A stretch of 64,000 nucleotides of DNA from Corylus avellana. Its lineage: Eukaryota; Streptophyta; Magnoliopsida; Fagales; Betulaceae. The position numbers were made by a program, and so were the translations under genes. Every line of letters begins with the position of its first letter. Position 1 is the first letter of the stretch. The stretch is taken from positions 13,155,369 through 13,219,368 of the forward strand of contig NC_081543.1 of the NCBI RefSeq assembly GCF_901000735.1, read 5' to 3'. Below are positions 1 to 12,618 of this stretch, one piece after another. The notes under the pieces are model-generated. The model searched no databases. It saw nothing but the letters and a program-made list of their open reading frames with translations, and had not been told where the DNA came from.

Positions 1-125
1 ATAATGAAATTGATAGTTTAAGGTGGTTAAATATGAAATGTAATTTGTGAGGGCGACTTATAAGTGAGTAGTAGTTGAATGGGGTCAAGTTTAATTAACC
101 CTTCTATTTAATATTAATCCTTCTC

Positions 126-388
126 CTAATTTCATTTTGGACAAAGTTTTTTTTTCAAATTGAATTGGAGGAACTTTCTTCAATTTAGTCTATAAAAATG
201 ACATACATATTTAAGCATGTGAGATGCACATATTTTTTAATAGTAGAGATAAAGTTAGAATAAATAATATTAAAAACTCATTTGCATTTCACATATTATT
301 AAAAAATAGACAGTCATTTTTATAGACTGAGTTGAAGGAAGTTCCTCAAACCTAATTTGAAATAAAACTCTGTCCATTTCATAAAGGA
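126..388. mobile_element. Foldback MITE-like inverted repeat
   Basis: The left arm (about 126-240) and the reverse complement of the right arm (about 290-388) match over most of their length, including the shared segment AGTCTATAAAAATGAC and a GAGGAACTT(T/C)CTTCAA block. No coding potential is seen. It is probably a non-autonomous DNA transposon. The superfamily is not assigned because I could not fix a target-site duplication. Confidence 0.5.
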
Positions 389-1893
389 CTCATTTATTAC
401 TCAAATCGAAAAATCCTCCTTCTTACTGCATTTCTTTTCTTTTTTATTACTCCTCAACTTCGATTGATCGAACCCACAACACCATTTTACTCGCACATGT
501 GACACACTTTCAAATCACAGCTGGTTTGATAGATCGAATCTACTATTCATCATCTTCTCCGAATTAATACCTTCCAAACATACCATTCCTCTGGACTAAT
601 TATCCTCTTCCATGCCTCACTCCATATTATCAACACCATAACAAAACAATGATTACAAGATCAAAATCCTTTCTTTTCCAACAATTTCGATATTCCTACT
701 TAACCCTAAAACACAATATTATCCACAACATCAATACAACTATAACAACCTTCATCAAACTTTACATCAAACTTCACAACTGACAACTTTAAACACTCCA
801 TTCCAACACCCATTATTAGGGCTGAAATATTAACCGTCCGCTAACTGTCTAATCGCCTAACCACTTTTAAAGGGTGTTAGAAAAAATCGTTAACTGTTAG
901 TTCTTAAATAACTGCTAACTACTGCAAAGGCGATTACTAAATTTTATTAACCGCCTTTTAACCTCTACCCGCTATCCCAAACAAACCAACTACAGCAACA
1001 AACATCCCTATCATACTCAACACAAACCAAAACACACATACACATCAAATTTAAAGCATAGACAAAACTCACCATGCTAGCTTCTTTGGCCGCTTCTTCT
1101 CCAAGGCCCCCCTCTTTTTTGGTTTTATGGCAACTTGTATTGCACGTTTAAAATTAAGTTCGATCAATCGAAACTTGGTAGCTCTCATTAATTGCACGTC
1201 AAATCTTACATACTTGAACGTTTGATTCTCTTTTTGATCGATCAAAAACCCAAATCAATCGATTGTCAATATATGGTTCAACCATGTGTAGATTCGATTT
1301 TGATAAACCCCAAGTTCAATTGAATAAACTCTTATCCATGTCTCTCTTTCTCGAGGAGTCACGGGTTCAATAAATCGAAGTATGCCAATCACATGATACT
1401 CAGGCAACCATTCCATTTTCTTATCTCGAAATCAAACACCTATAACCCAAATTTGATCTTTCAATCATCTAGAACCCAAAACTTTTCTTAGTCGGTGATA
1501 AAACCTTCCAACATTTTAAACCCCAAATTTTCCTATGATTTGGCTAAATCTCTACAATCAAAGTTAAAGCTTATATACCATTATCTGCCTGAATTAAATA
1601 TACATGATCCACAACCCAAAGGTTCATTTCCTCAAATATTACGATCTTCACTAAAAAATTAACTCCTCATAATCTTCCAAAATTTATTATTCCCCCCATA
1701 AAATATCACAAATTCACCTCATAACCCTAGAATACTAAAAAGTCACCTCAACACAAAAGGAAAAGAAAAAAATTAAGAGAGAACTGGCTCCATTTGGTAA
1801 AAGTTTTTATTTCGATACTATTCATCATACTTTTTTTATTTTTTCAACATTCTCTTGCTTTTTACATTACATCAATCACTTTTTTATTGTTCC
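389..1893. other. Intergenic AT-rich DNA, no gene seen
   Basis: There is no credible ORF. The stretch has several CGATCAATCGA-like motifs (for example near 460, 1160 and 1240-1260) and, at 840-960, a run of TTAACCG/GCTAACTG-type motifs in both orientations that looks like a decayed short transposon. I see no RNA gene. Confidence 0.4.
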
Positions 1894-1990
1894 CAAGAGA
1901 TAGCTCAATCGGCTGGGACCACACTTAATGAAGTGAATGTCACTAGTTTGAATCCCCCTTCTCCCTCTTGTGCTGACATGTCAAAAAAAA
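1894..1990 (+). mobile_element. tRNA-derived SINE-like fragment
   Basis: A polymerase III A-box-like segment (TAGCTCAATCGGCTGG, about 1901-1916) is followed about 30 bp later by a B-box-like segment (AGTTTGAATCCC, about 1944-1955) and then an A-run at 1982-1990. This order of A box, B box and A-tail is that of plant tRNA-related SINEs. A related copy lies at 7136-7240. It does not fold into an intact tRNA. Confidence 0.45.
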
Positions 1991-4900
1991 AATCACTTTT
2001 TTATTACCATTCAAATAAAAAAATCACTACAAAAATAAAATTTTTTTATACCAAACATTCTTACTTTTTTTTTTACTTCAATCAATTTTTATTATAGTAT
2101 CAAACCAAAATCGTTTAACAAATGCACTCATTGTTGGGGCAACTTGTGGCCATCCCTTCCATTGAGGGGGCAACTCAATCTGTTAGGGGTGGTACACAAC
2201 CATCCCTTTGTGTACCTCCCCTTGTTAAGGAGGTGGCTTTGTCAAGATCGCCAAGTCACCCTTATTGCAACAAGTGGTAGAGGGTGGGTGGTTTGTCACT
2301 CCATTTTTTTTTTTCTCTTTTTATTTATTTATTGTAATCCTGTATTAAGTAGAGTTATTTTATGGGTCCAATGTGGTCTTTATATCTACATCCTATAATT
2401 TTCATTAAAAATCCTAAAACAATGATTTGATAACCGAGTAAATCTCAAACAATGGTCTAATAAAATATAAATCTTAAAAGAGTGACGTGATAACTACCAA
2501 ATTTCAACAGAAGTACAACACACAAAAATAGAATGCATGGAATCACAGCGGGAAGAGTAGGAGGCCGCGGAGAGTGGTCAAATTGACTCCTCGCTAGATG
2601 GTGCCGCCGCCGCCAAAGTGGAAGGCGGGCTTTTTTTCTTTTCGGCACTCCCAGTCTACCACACGGACAAAACGGTCAAATACTGAAAGCCAAAGGGGGT
2701 GACGCGGACGTGGACGCGGACGCGGACGTGGACGCGTCGGGACGTGACGCCAAATGGAAAGGGGGCATGAACCACGTGCAGCTGCCGCCCACAGATTACA
2801 TTAATTAAATAAACGCCGTTAATAAAAAAAAATATATATAATAAAATAATAAAATAAGCACGCTATGATTGAGTTTCTTTTGGCACGACATCGCCACTTG
2901 GCCTTGGCTTTCACGTTTATCTCCTGCGCCCACTATTCATGGTTCACGCGCTTCCTTCTTTCCCTTTCTTATCCTCTGCCCCCTTGGGTCCTACTCGCAT
3001 CACACTTTTGCTCGCGCCCCTATTTGGTCATTTTCCTTCATGCATGCATGTTAATTAATTATATGAAAAACCAAGTCTAAAAAATATTCCCAGGCCAAAT
3101 CCTGAAGAATCAGACATGAGAGATGTTTTTTTTTAAAAAAAAAGAAAATAGAAAAAGTGTAATGATGTGATATAATATTTTGTGTTTTAAGTTATGTTTG
3201 TTATTTTTAGAGCAGATAACAAAAGATAAGAAAATTTTAATAAATGAAAATATTATGTTTTAATTTATATAATTTTTTTAACAAAAAAAAAATTAAAATT
3301 ACAGTTCATGGATCGATAGAGGGTAAAAAGTGATTCCATTGAAATTCTCTATCTCTGCAATAAGGTGAGTAACGTCAGCAATTTTTAATACGATTCATAA
3401 ATTTAATACGAATTTAAAACAAAATTAAAGAGTTAAGATTGATGGGTTTGACTTATTTAATTAAATAGGTTGGATTATGATTGATCTATATAGCTTTATA
3501 TTTATACATTGACACGATTCCTGAACTTAACATAAACCCAACACAAAATTAGCGAGTTAAAATTAAAAAATTTGACTCATTTAACTAAATGAATTAATTT
3601 ATGATTGACATATATAATTTTATATCCATACTTCAACATACATGACTACTCAAATTCAACACACAAATATGAATCGACACCCTTACTCATAAGCATGATC
3701 ACCACGATGACAAGAGGTGCCAAAATTCTCCTACTAATTATCTCATGCCCCCCATGTGCAATAGTATAATCGCATTTGAATCAACCCACTTGCCGGCCAA
3801 TCAAATGAACCGTACAAATTATGTAACCATGTCCTCACACTTGACCTTATTAGAAATCATTATCCTTTGTGATCACTATGAAAAGTGCGTGAAGCTAGCT
3901 AGGCTGTGCTTAGCTAATTAACTATATTTCCTTTACAGCAGATAGAATAATTACTTGCATCTTTGTGGGGGCAAACATAGCGTTTGGTATTCCTAATGAT
4001 GATGATTAAGTTGGGACCTACTGGAAAGGACTAATCTTAGAATGATTAGAGGGAACAAGAACACTAATTGTAGGTTAAGGAATTTTAATTAACTTCATCA
4101 CTTAATATTTTAGAATAGGAGAAAGTTCAACCAAAGATAAGAGTGGAAGAAGAATATCTCACCCTTCAAAATTAATTTTTTCATATTTTGTGACCGTTAT
4201 TTTTTCAAACGCATTCTTAAACATAACACTCTTTATAAGTTTCTTTAAAGACACTCATAGCAAACCAAAGACGCTAAAATGAATGGCCACCCTCCCCCTT
4301 TCATCTTGTTTTCAATATAAATATTATATAGTTAAAAAAAAAAAAAAAAACTCAATATATGCATATATTTAAGTATAAAAGTCCAAAAATTAGTTTAGTT
4401 TGTTTTAAAATTAGACTTGACCCTTTATTAATAATTTGTCCAACCCAATAAAAAATTTTGGTCCCACCCAGATTTAAGAAAAGGGAAAAAAATGAGAAGA
4501 ATATGTAAACTTTATTTTGTAATTTTCTTAGGTTCCACGATATTTTGAGTGAAGACAAGAATTCATGAATTGTCTTGAATTAGTACACGTATTCAATGAC
4601 ATGCTTGAAATGACATGCTTGAATAAGCTGTCGGTATTTTGTTTTTGGTCGGACCAAACAAGGAAGATGTAATGGTATGGTATGGACCACTATTCCCATG
4701 GAGGAGGAATATCTGTAATTCAACTTTGATCCATATATAAAAGTACAAAAACAAAAAAATCTCCACCGCTGGTTTCATATCTGGAAGATCGAGACCGTTA
4801 TCATCATGTGTTTGTTTTGCTAAATATTACGGTTTGTTTGTTAATAAACCATTTATCGAAACAAAAATATTAACAAATAATCTAAAATACAAAACGCTTA

Positions 4901-5204
4901 AAACTGTTTTTACGTAATAACAAACGGAACAACTATGTTTCGTGTTGTTATTAATTAAGAAGATTAATCTAGGAATCAAGGAAAACTTGTGGTTTGGTTT
5001 GTGATTTTTGGAGTTAGGTTGGGGTTTGAATTCCACATGAAATGCAAATCCTTACTGTCGTGTTAAGTTGTTAGAAGGTTTGTGCAAATTAAGGAATTGA
5101 GGCAGACTAGCTGGATAACGTTTTGCAAAGCAATTGATGATGTTTGTCTTCCTATGTGTAACTAGTAACAAAAGTTTTCTATGTTTGCTTTTCAATTATA
5201 TTGA
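1991..5204. other. Intergenic DNA without a recognisable gene
   Basis: Only short chance ORFs are present. There is a diverged tandem duplication of about 130-150 bp at 3400-3665 (both units contain AAAATTA..GAGTTAA and a TTTGACT(T/C)ATTTAA block). A GC-rich patch at 2540-2790 is listed separately. The rest is AT-rich with homopolymer runs, such as the A-run near 4334-4350. Confidence 0.4.
2701..2780. promoter_or_regulatory. GGACGY hexamer array plus G-box (ACGT-core cluster)
   Basis: About six GC/GT-GGAC hexamers follow one another at 2701-2736, then GACGTGACGC and, at 2773-2778, a perfect CACGTG G-box. Several of the units create ACGTG cores of the kind bound by plant bZIP and bHLH factors. 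No gene was recognised immediately downstream, so promoter function is inference. It may instead be a simple minisatellite in a degraded promoter. Confidence 0.3.
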
Positions 5205-5830
5205 TGTTGCAACCGAAACAAACGCGTCTCTATACCCACCTTCCTAACCCAAACCCCATTTCAGATCGACCAAACAAGTATGATCTTAGCTCTTTCTTAA
5301 AATTTTTGTTATTTGTCTTTTGTTTTCTGTTTTCAAAACAAAAAATAATAACAAATAGCTTAAAATACAAAACACTTCGAAAAACATAAACAATTTTCAC
5401 ATTTAAGTAATATTATAAAACTTTCTCAAACCAACTAAAACAAACACATCTATATATGCATTCTCTTAGCACATACTCTGTTTCAGATCGATCTTCAATG
5501 GAAGTTAGCTCCTTAAAATTTTTGTTGGGTGTCTTCTGTTTTCTATTATCAGAATGAAAATACCAACAAACAAACTGAAGAAAACGAATATACACCCATC
5601 CTCTTAACCCAAATATTTCAGATCAACCAAACAACCTAATCATCAATGAAAGTTAGCTTATTGTTATAATTTTTGATATTTCTCTTTTTTTTTTGTTTTT
5701 GTTTTTTTTTTTTTAAACAAAAATATTAACCAACAACAATTTTCACGTGCTCCTAACCCAAGCCCTATTTCAAATCTACTAGACAATCTTGAACTTCAAT
5801 GGAAGTTAGTTCTTTGTTAAAAACACTTTG
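5205..5830. repeat. Degenerate tandem array, four units
   Basis: Four diverged copies share a core of the type ..CTAACCCAA..ATTTCAGATC..CAATGGAAGTTAGCT. The anchors TCAGATC (or CAAATC) lie at about 5261, 5483, 5618 and 5770, so spacing is uneven (222, 135 and 152 bp). The units are too decayed to contain an ORF. Origin is unknown. Confidence 0.45.
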
Positions 5831-6989
5831 GCCCAAAAAAACATATTACCAAACAGAACATAATATTTTAAATAAAGTACAAAAATAATACATCCAATGA
5901 CGAGACCAAAGATCCTTGTCTTGACATGAAAAAGAAAAGAAAGAATATATATATAATACTAACTTTTCCTTTCTCATTTTCATTTTAAATTAAAAATGCC
6001 TATGCCAACTTGTTTTGATCACCTAAAATTCTTCTATAGAGTAATCAAAGCTCTCAGGTTGCTTTATCTTTTCGCAAAAGAAGAAAACAAAGCTATATAT
6101 TCTTAAATAGAGATAAGCAATATATTAAAAAAAAAAAAAAAAGTAATAGGTGGGGTTGATACTTTCTTATTCTATTATCAGCTTTCTATTATGAAAAAAA
6201 AAAAAAAAGAAAAAAAAAATGTGACTTCTCCATTCATACATGACCAAATTCTATGTTATTTAATTAATTTTTTTTTAATAAGCAAAAATTGTAGTAGCAC
6301 GACATCCTCACGTCATCCATCTTTATCTGCAAATGTTCCCGTCATTTATTATTATTATTATTATTTTATTGATTTAAACTTTTAAAATAAGTAATAATTT
6401 AATATAATATCATAACAGAGATTGTGAATTCATGCACGGACTCAAATTTCACACATAAAAACTTAAAACTTAATAATTAAATATATATATTTTTGTAAAC
6501 TTAAACTTTTGAGATAAGTATTAATGCAGTGGTGGTCGTCGTCACGATCACCCTTCCAATCTTACCAAATGGCCTGACTCTGAATGTTGGAAAGTAAAGG
6601 ATCAAGTCTGATTATAGTAAACATAGTCAAAGTTGGTCTGGTCTGTACAAATCTAAAGTTGTAGGTTTTTGATTAGGAAGTCATTACCCAGAATGGGGAG
6701 ATATTGAATGAATGAATGAAAGTCTTGGTGCTAAGAATGTTGCTTAGTGCTTTTCAATCAGGTGCTTCATATAAAGGGCATTAGAAAGGATTCTTTTTTT
6801 TTGGAATAGATAGGGGTTTTAGTTACTGGAGGTTGTGTTGCTCTTGTCTAGAAGGTTGCCTCTATAATTGCTTTACCTTTTTTTTTTTCGTTCCTGGTTC
6901 CCTAAGAATGCCATAATTTCTCTCATGCCCCTATGCTTTTGTGTCCTTCTGGATTTCCCATTACTCAAATCCCCAAATTCACTTTCATT
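5831..6989. other. Intergenic DNA, no gene seen
   Basis: AT-rich sequence with poly-A/T runs (near 6125-6142 and 6193-6220) and a short TTA microsatellite near 6350. No coding or RNA feature is supported. Confidence 0.4.
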
Positions 6990-7135
6990 ATTAATGCACT
7001 CTGACGTTTGCAACCCACTATCTCCTAAGGTACAACAAAAACTTGGACGAGGATTTATGGTAATTATTTATCTAAATTAGTAGTAATTTTGGTAGATTAT
7101 AATGAGAGAATTTATATGAGATTTATTTATTTTTA

Positions 7136-7240
7136 ATGAGTAGCTAAATTGGTTGTGAACTACGCTTAATGAAGTGGAGGTTACTAGTTTGAATCCCTTC
7201 TCTTCCTTCCCTTGTATGGACATGTTAAAAATATATATAT
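7136..7240 (+). mobile_element. tRNA-derived SINE-like fragment
   Basis: The A-box-like segment TAGCTAAATTGGTTG and the B-box-like segment AGTTTGAATCCC are followed by a CT-rich stretch and GACATGTTAAAAAT, in the same order as in the element at 1894-1990. The copy at 9251-9355 is the assembly duplicate. Confidence 0.4.
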
Positions 7241-8219
7241 GAGACTTATTTGTTTGAGAAAAATGTTAGGTATTTTCTTAGTGATCTTTTAGTTTTAAGT
7301 GAATATTATTATTATTTTTTTTTAAAAAAAACTTCCCTTATTTCTTTCAATTTATTTTTAAAAAATAATATTTACTTATGACGAGAATAACACTAAAAAA
7401 AAATGGCAAAAAAAGAAGAAGAATATTTTAGATTACAACCTTATTTTCATTTTTAATGGTTAAAATATATGTTTAAGGTAGTGATACCAATTTAAATGCA
7501 TTAACAAGTCGGAAATTGATTAAAGAAAAGTTCACAAAAGTTTTGGTATAGATAACAAAATATGGAGAATAAAGGGTAGGAATATTAGTAATGCAAAATG
7601 GGCAGGGACTTGGACAGAAGGAGAAAAGAATTAAGTACAAAAGTAGTAATAAAAAAAAAAGAAAAAAAAAAAAGACACCCAAATAAAATACAAGAAAGTG
7701 GTGGTGGTTTTTTCACATGGGAAAGTGGTATATACACGTGCCCCAACAAAAAACGTTATTTTCACGACACGCATCGAGCAAAACGTGTCTCAATAATCAA
7801 TTATTATTTTTTATTTAAAATATATTTATTCAAAGAAGTTGGGGGAGGATCTAGTTTGACAATTTGTGAATCGGACAAAAGAGGACGAACCAATCAAGGG
7901 CCAGGATTAACTCCCGTGACGCCAACGCGTCACTTGCTTTTTTTTTTTTTTTTTTCTTTTAATTTTTGTTTTTTATTCTGTCTTTTTGTGATAATTATCT
8001 ATATTGAATATGGAACATAGAGAGTGGGAGGTGAAATTTTGGAGGGGCCCAGGTTCTGGTCAAATGCGCTGGCGATTTATTTGGAAAGTGGACGCCGAGT
8101 TTTTGGCTTTTACGGCTGCCGAGTGGCGGCTACTTCATGGAAGTGTCTCGAGATGGTGATAATGAGGTGTGGGAGTGGCCGGGAATAGCCCTATGTAAAG
8201 AGCCTTATGGCATCGGGCA

Positions 8220-8850
8220 TTCATTTATTTGGATTTATGTAATTTTTTTATTTTATTTTTTAAAAAAGAAAAGCAAAATAAGTAAATGGATGGACCACTT
8301 CGATTTGAAGGATAGAAGACCAACGTTTGATTTTTGAGGGAGTGCTCAGTTACTCAAAAAAGTGATTGGAATAATCAGATTATTTTTGAGAGTGTGGTCG
8401 GTTATTTTAAAGATGTGGTCAAGTGATCGACCACCTCACTCTTATGAGGTTGCCTATGACTTTGTTTGGGTTCAGGGGGTTGTCAATGACATGTCATGAC
8501 TTGATCGCATCAGTCTTCAGATTGAGGTTGCATTTTTTTTTTATTTGAATTTACGTAATTTTTTTTTTAAGAAAATAAAAGAAAAGCAAAATAAGTAAAT
8601 ATGTGGATGGACCATCTCTATCTTCTCGAAGAGTAGACAACCACCGTTTTATTATTGACGCAATATTTAGTTATTCAAGGGTGTGATTGGAATTTGAAAA
8701 GTAGACAATTTTTGAGCGGGTAGTCAACTATTCTACAAATGTAGTTAGGGTGAATGACCACCTTCAAATCAAGAGAGTGTTTGATCACACAATTACTCTA
8801 CTTACGATTTTGTTGGAGTTTGTGGGGTTGTTGGTGTAGTCTTCCGACTT
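8220..8850. repeat. Diverged 310-bp tandem duplication
   Basis: Two adjacent units (about 8220-8534 and 8535-8850) share ATTT(G/A)ATTTA(T/C)GTAATTTTTTT, GAAAAGCAAAATAAGTAAAT, GGATGGACCA, GTGATTGGAAT and a closing GTCTTC. They are non-coding. The same pair recurs at 10335-10965 in the duplicated contig end. Confidence 0.5.
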
Positions 8851-9004
8851 AAATATTAAGTTGATAAATAAGATCTTCGCATATTTTATGTGACGTTATT
8901 CAGGAGCGGAGCTAGGATTTCTGGAGTGGGGGACAGATTATTTTTTTTTAAAAAAAAATATTTAAGGGAAAAAAATTACACTCATTTATTGATGAAAAGA
9001 TTAC

Positions 9005-9104
9005 NNNNNNNNNNNNNNNNNNNNNNNNNNNNNNNNNNNNNNNNNNNNNNNNNNNNNNNNNNNNNNNNNNNNNNNNNNNNNNNNNNNNNNNNNNNNNNNN
9101 NNNN
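9005..9104. other. Assembly gap (100 N)
   Basis: Exactly 100 N, the usual placeholder for a gap of unknown size. The flanking sequence suggests the real gap is negative, that is, the contigs overlap. Confidence 0.98.
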
Positions 9105-11119
9105 ATTAATGCACTCTGACGTTTGCAACCCACTATCTCCTAAGGTACAACAAAAACTTGGACGAGGATTTATGGTAATTATTTATCTAAATTAGTAGTA
9201 ATTTTGGTAGATTATAATGAGAGAATTTATATGAGATTTATTTATTTTTAATGAGTAGCTAAATTGGTTGTGAACTACGCTTAATGAAGTGGAGGTTACT
9301 AGTTTGAATCCCTTCTCTTCCTTCCCTTGTATGGACATGTTAAAAATATATATATGAGACTTATTTGTTTGAGAAAAATGTTAGGTATTTTCTTAGTGAT
9401 CTTTTAGTTTTAAGTGAATATTATTATTATTTTTTTTTAAAAAAAACTTCCCTTATTTCTTTCAATTTATTTTTAAAAAATAATATTTACTTATGACGAG
9501 AATAACACTAAAAAAAAATGGCAAAAAAAGAAGAAGAATATTTTAGATTACAACCTTATTTTCATTTTTAATGGTTAAAATATATGTTTAAGGTAGTGAT
9601 ACCAATTTAAATGCATTAACAAGTCGGAAATTGATTAAAGAAAAGTTCACAAAAGTTTTGGTATAGATAACAAAATATGGAGAATAAAGGGTAGGAATAT
9701 TAGTAATGCAAAATGGGCAGGGACTTGGACAGAAGGAGAAAAGAATTAAGTACAAAAGTAGTAATAAAAAAAAAAGAAAAAAAAAAAAGACACCCAAATA
9801 AAATACAAGAAAGTGGTGGTGGTTTTTTCACATGGGAAAGTGGTATATACACGTGCCCCAACAAAAAACGTTATTTTCACGACACGCATCGAGCAAAACG
9901 TGTCTCAATAATCAATTATTATTTTTTATTTAAAATATATTTATTCAAAGAAGTTGGGGGAGGATCTAGTTTGACAATTTGTGAATCGGACAAAAGAGGA
10001 CGAACCAATCAAGGGCCAGGATTAACTCCCGTGACGCCAACGCGTCACTTGCTTTTTTTTTTTTTTTTTTCTTTTAATTTTTGTTTTTTATTCTGTCTTT
10101 TTGTGATAATTATCTATATTGAATATGGAACATAGAGAGTGGGAGGTGAAATTTTGGAGGGGCCCAGGTTCTGGTCAAATGCGCTGGCGATTTATTTGGA
10201 AAGTGGACGCCGAGTTTTTGGCTTTTACGGCTGCCGAGTGGCGGCTACTTCATGGAAGTGTCTCGAGATGGTGATAATGAGGTGTGGGAGTGGCCGGGAA
10301 TAGCCCTATGTAAAGAGCCTTATGGCATCGGGCATTCATTTATTTGGATTTATGTAATTTTTTTATTTTATTTTTTAAAAAAGAAAAGCAAAATAAGTAA
10401 ATGGATGGACCACTTCGATTTGAAGGATAGAAGACCAACGTTTGATTTTTGAGGGAGTGCTCAGTTACTCAAAAAAGTGATTGGAATAATCAGATTATTT
10501 TTGAGAGTGTGGTCGGTTATTTTAAAGATGTGGTCAAGTGATCGACCACCTCACTCTTATGAGGTTGCCTATGACTTTGTTTGGGTTCAGGGGGTTGTCA
10601 ATGACATGTCATGACTTGATCGCATCAGTCTTCAGATTGAGGTTGCATTTTTTTTTTATTTGAATTTACGTAATTTTTTTTTTAAGAAAATAAAAGAAAA
10701 GCAAAATAAGTAAATATGTGGATGGACCATCTCTATCTTCTCGAAGAGTAGACAACCACCGTTTTATTATTGACGCAATATTTAGTTATTCAAGGGTGTG
10801 ATTGGAATTTGAAAAGTAGACAATTTTTGAGCGGGTAGTCAACTATTCTACAAATGTAGTTAGGGTGAATGACCACCTTCAAATCAAGAGAGTGTTTGAT
10901 CACACAATTACTCTACTTACGATTTTGTTGGAGTTTGTGGGGTTGTTGGTGTAGTCTTCCGACTTAAATATTAAGTTGATAAATAAGATCTTCGCATATT
11001 TTATGTGACGTTATTCAGGAGCGGAGCTAGGATTTCTGGAGTGGGGGACAGATTATTTTTTTTTAAAAAAAAATATTTAAGGGAAAAAAATTACACTCAT
11101 TTATTGATGAAAAGATTAC
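9105..11119. repeat. 2,015-bp direct repeat, copy 2
   Basis: Second copy of 6990-9004, starting directly after the gap. It continues past 11119 into unique sequence, which completes the hAT element whose left end was cut at the end of copy 1. Confidence 0.85.
9251..9355 (+). mobile_element. SINE-like fragment (duplicate of 7136-7240)
   Basis: Identical to the fragment at 7136-7240 because of the duplicated contig end. It should not be counted as an independent insertion. Confidence 0.4.
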
Positions 11120-11959
11120 GAGCAAAAGCTTTTTCAAACAGAACAAAAACCTTTGAAGCAAATCATAGCCGAAGCTACATGGTTATAGACGTCAAAGATA
11201 CAATACATTACAATCTAACAATCAAGACCTATCAATGACATCAATCTGATAACCCATGACTAGTCTTTAGTTTTAATATCAGATCTGCTCCAAGCAGACT
11301 CAATCAAATGCATAGATAGCTCTTATTCTTCGGCCCTGACAGCAGAGAACCCCCATGCCAAAAACTCATCCTCTTCGACACGAAAACCAGGATATCGTTC
11401 ACATTCACAACCCAAGTATTTGGACCAAAAGCAAATACCCCACAAAGCATCAAGAGAGAGGACATAAACTTATATAAATACAAAAGCATATGAATACATA
11501 TAATTTCTCTATACGTGTGTTTGTGAGTGTTTGTATAAAATAAAAACATATAAGTCTTAAATTTAATCTCTTGGCATCACAAATATATAATAGTATAAAC
11601 AATTAGTAAAATAAATTAAATACGATCTATTGAGTTCAAGAAAAATAGTACAAAACATAATTATTGTAAACTCAAATGACTGCACAATAATCACTCAAAA
11701 AATAAATAAAAAACAGATATTTTCATCATATTCTACATTTCTGCACCAAAAAAGCACAAATAAATGCAAGAAAAATGAGATGTGAGGAATATGGCTAAGA
11801 ACAAAAATACAAACGGAATAATGCATAACATGTTAATTTTGGAAGGATAAATATACCATTTTTTAGGGACAAATTCATAAAATATATATATTTTTATAAA
11901 GAATTATAAAATTTTGGGGGGACATTCGTCTCCCACCCTAGCACATAGTTCTGCCCCTG
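11016..11959. mobile_element. Non-autonomous hAT-like element
   Basis: The left end CAGGAGCGGAGCTAGG and the reverse complement of the right end, CAGGGGCAGAACTA, resemble the CAGGGGCGGAGC termini of plant hAT elements. Both ends continue into a GGGGGACA-type stretch. The 8 bp outside each end (ACGTTATT and ATGCTATT) agree at six positions, as expected for an old 8-bp target duplication. The 944-bp interior holds no transposase ORF. The copy-1 contig end (9004) falls inside this element. Confidence 0.55.
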
Positions 11960-12435
11960 ATGCTATTTTTATTATCTTTGATTCACTGCAAACATTATAT
12001 GTATCTTTTTTCTTTCTTTCTTTTCTAACCCACAAATTCACCTTGACAAAATGTAAACAGGATACCAAAGCTCTAAACTGAGTGTACTTCATTTATATAA
12101 CATAATCTTTGAACTTTGATTGGATGACAAAAACATTATATATTTTTACAAAAAGCCACAGGAGACAACCTATTGCCTATGGCCCTTGCAAGTTGCAACG
12201 CCTCTTGGTGGGTTGCTTATATCTACCAAGAATTTGATTGGGGACATCCATGGGGTTGGGCTGTTTTTCTTGTCCCTTTCGTGTCAAGATCTTTTAGGAT
12301 TAGCATAGGAAGATGATTACTAAAAGTAAGAGCATCGTAATAAACCATGGAACCTCGTCTTCAATTGATTGTACTTAATCTACTACACACTGTAACCAAA
12401 AAGAAAAATTCAACGTCTTAATTATGAAATAATAT
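11960..12435. other. Intergenic DNA, no gene seen
   Basis: Short chance ORFs only; no recognisable protein, RNA or repeat structure. Confidence 0.4.
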
Positions 12436-12618
12436 GGGAAACGATAGGTATTTTTTCAGTGGTTTTTTGGTGTCTTTTTAATTGTGATGTGACTTTTGAA
12501 ATTATCATTAAATTTAAGATTATCATTATTAACTTTTAATCTATTAATAATTTTAAAAACCACATCACAATTGAGAAGACACTAAAAATACATTAAAATA
12601 GTACCTAACATTTTTCAA
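12436..12618. mobile_element. Short foldback MITE
   Basis: The left arm (..AGGTATTTTTTCAGTGGTTTTTTGGTGTC.., then AATTGTGATGTG) is mirrored by the reverse complement of 12545-12618 (..TTAGGTACTATTTTAATG.., AATTGTGATGTGG). The element is about 180 bp and non-coding. Related one-armed pieces start with AAAATGTTAGGT near 7258 and 31373. Confidence 0.45.

Larger units (their letters stand above)
6990..9004. repeat. 2,015-bp direct repeat, copy 1 (contig-end overlap)
   Basis: This segment reappears at a constant offset of 2,115 bp at 9105-11119, and I saw no difference between copies, even in the homopolymer lengths. Copy 1 stops exactly at the first N of the gap and copy 2 starts exactly after its last N. 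That is the pattern expected when the overlapping ends of two contigs were placed side by side instead of merged. A true tandem duplication is less likely. The content is intergenic: a SINE-like piece, a 310-bp diverged tandem repeat and the left end of a hAT element. Confidence 0.85.

Noticed and set aside
7598..8020. 140-codon ORF on the plus strand (repeated at 9713-10135)
   Set aside because: Low-complexity translation from poly-A/T tracts, no recognisable domain, begins without a clear ATG context; it is repeated only because of the contig overlap.
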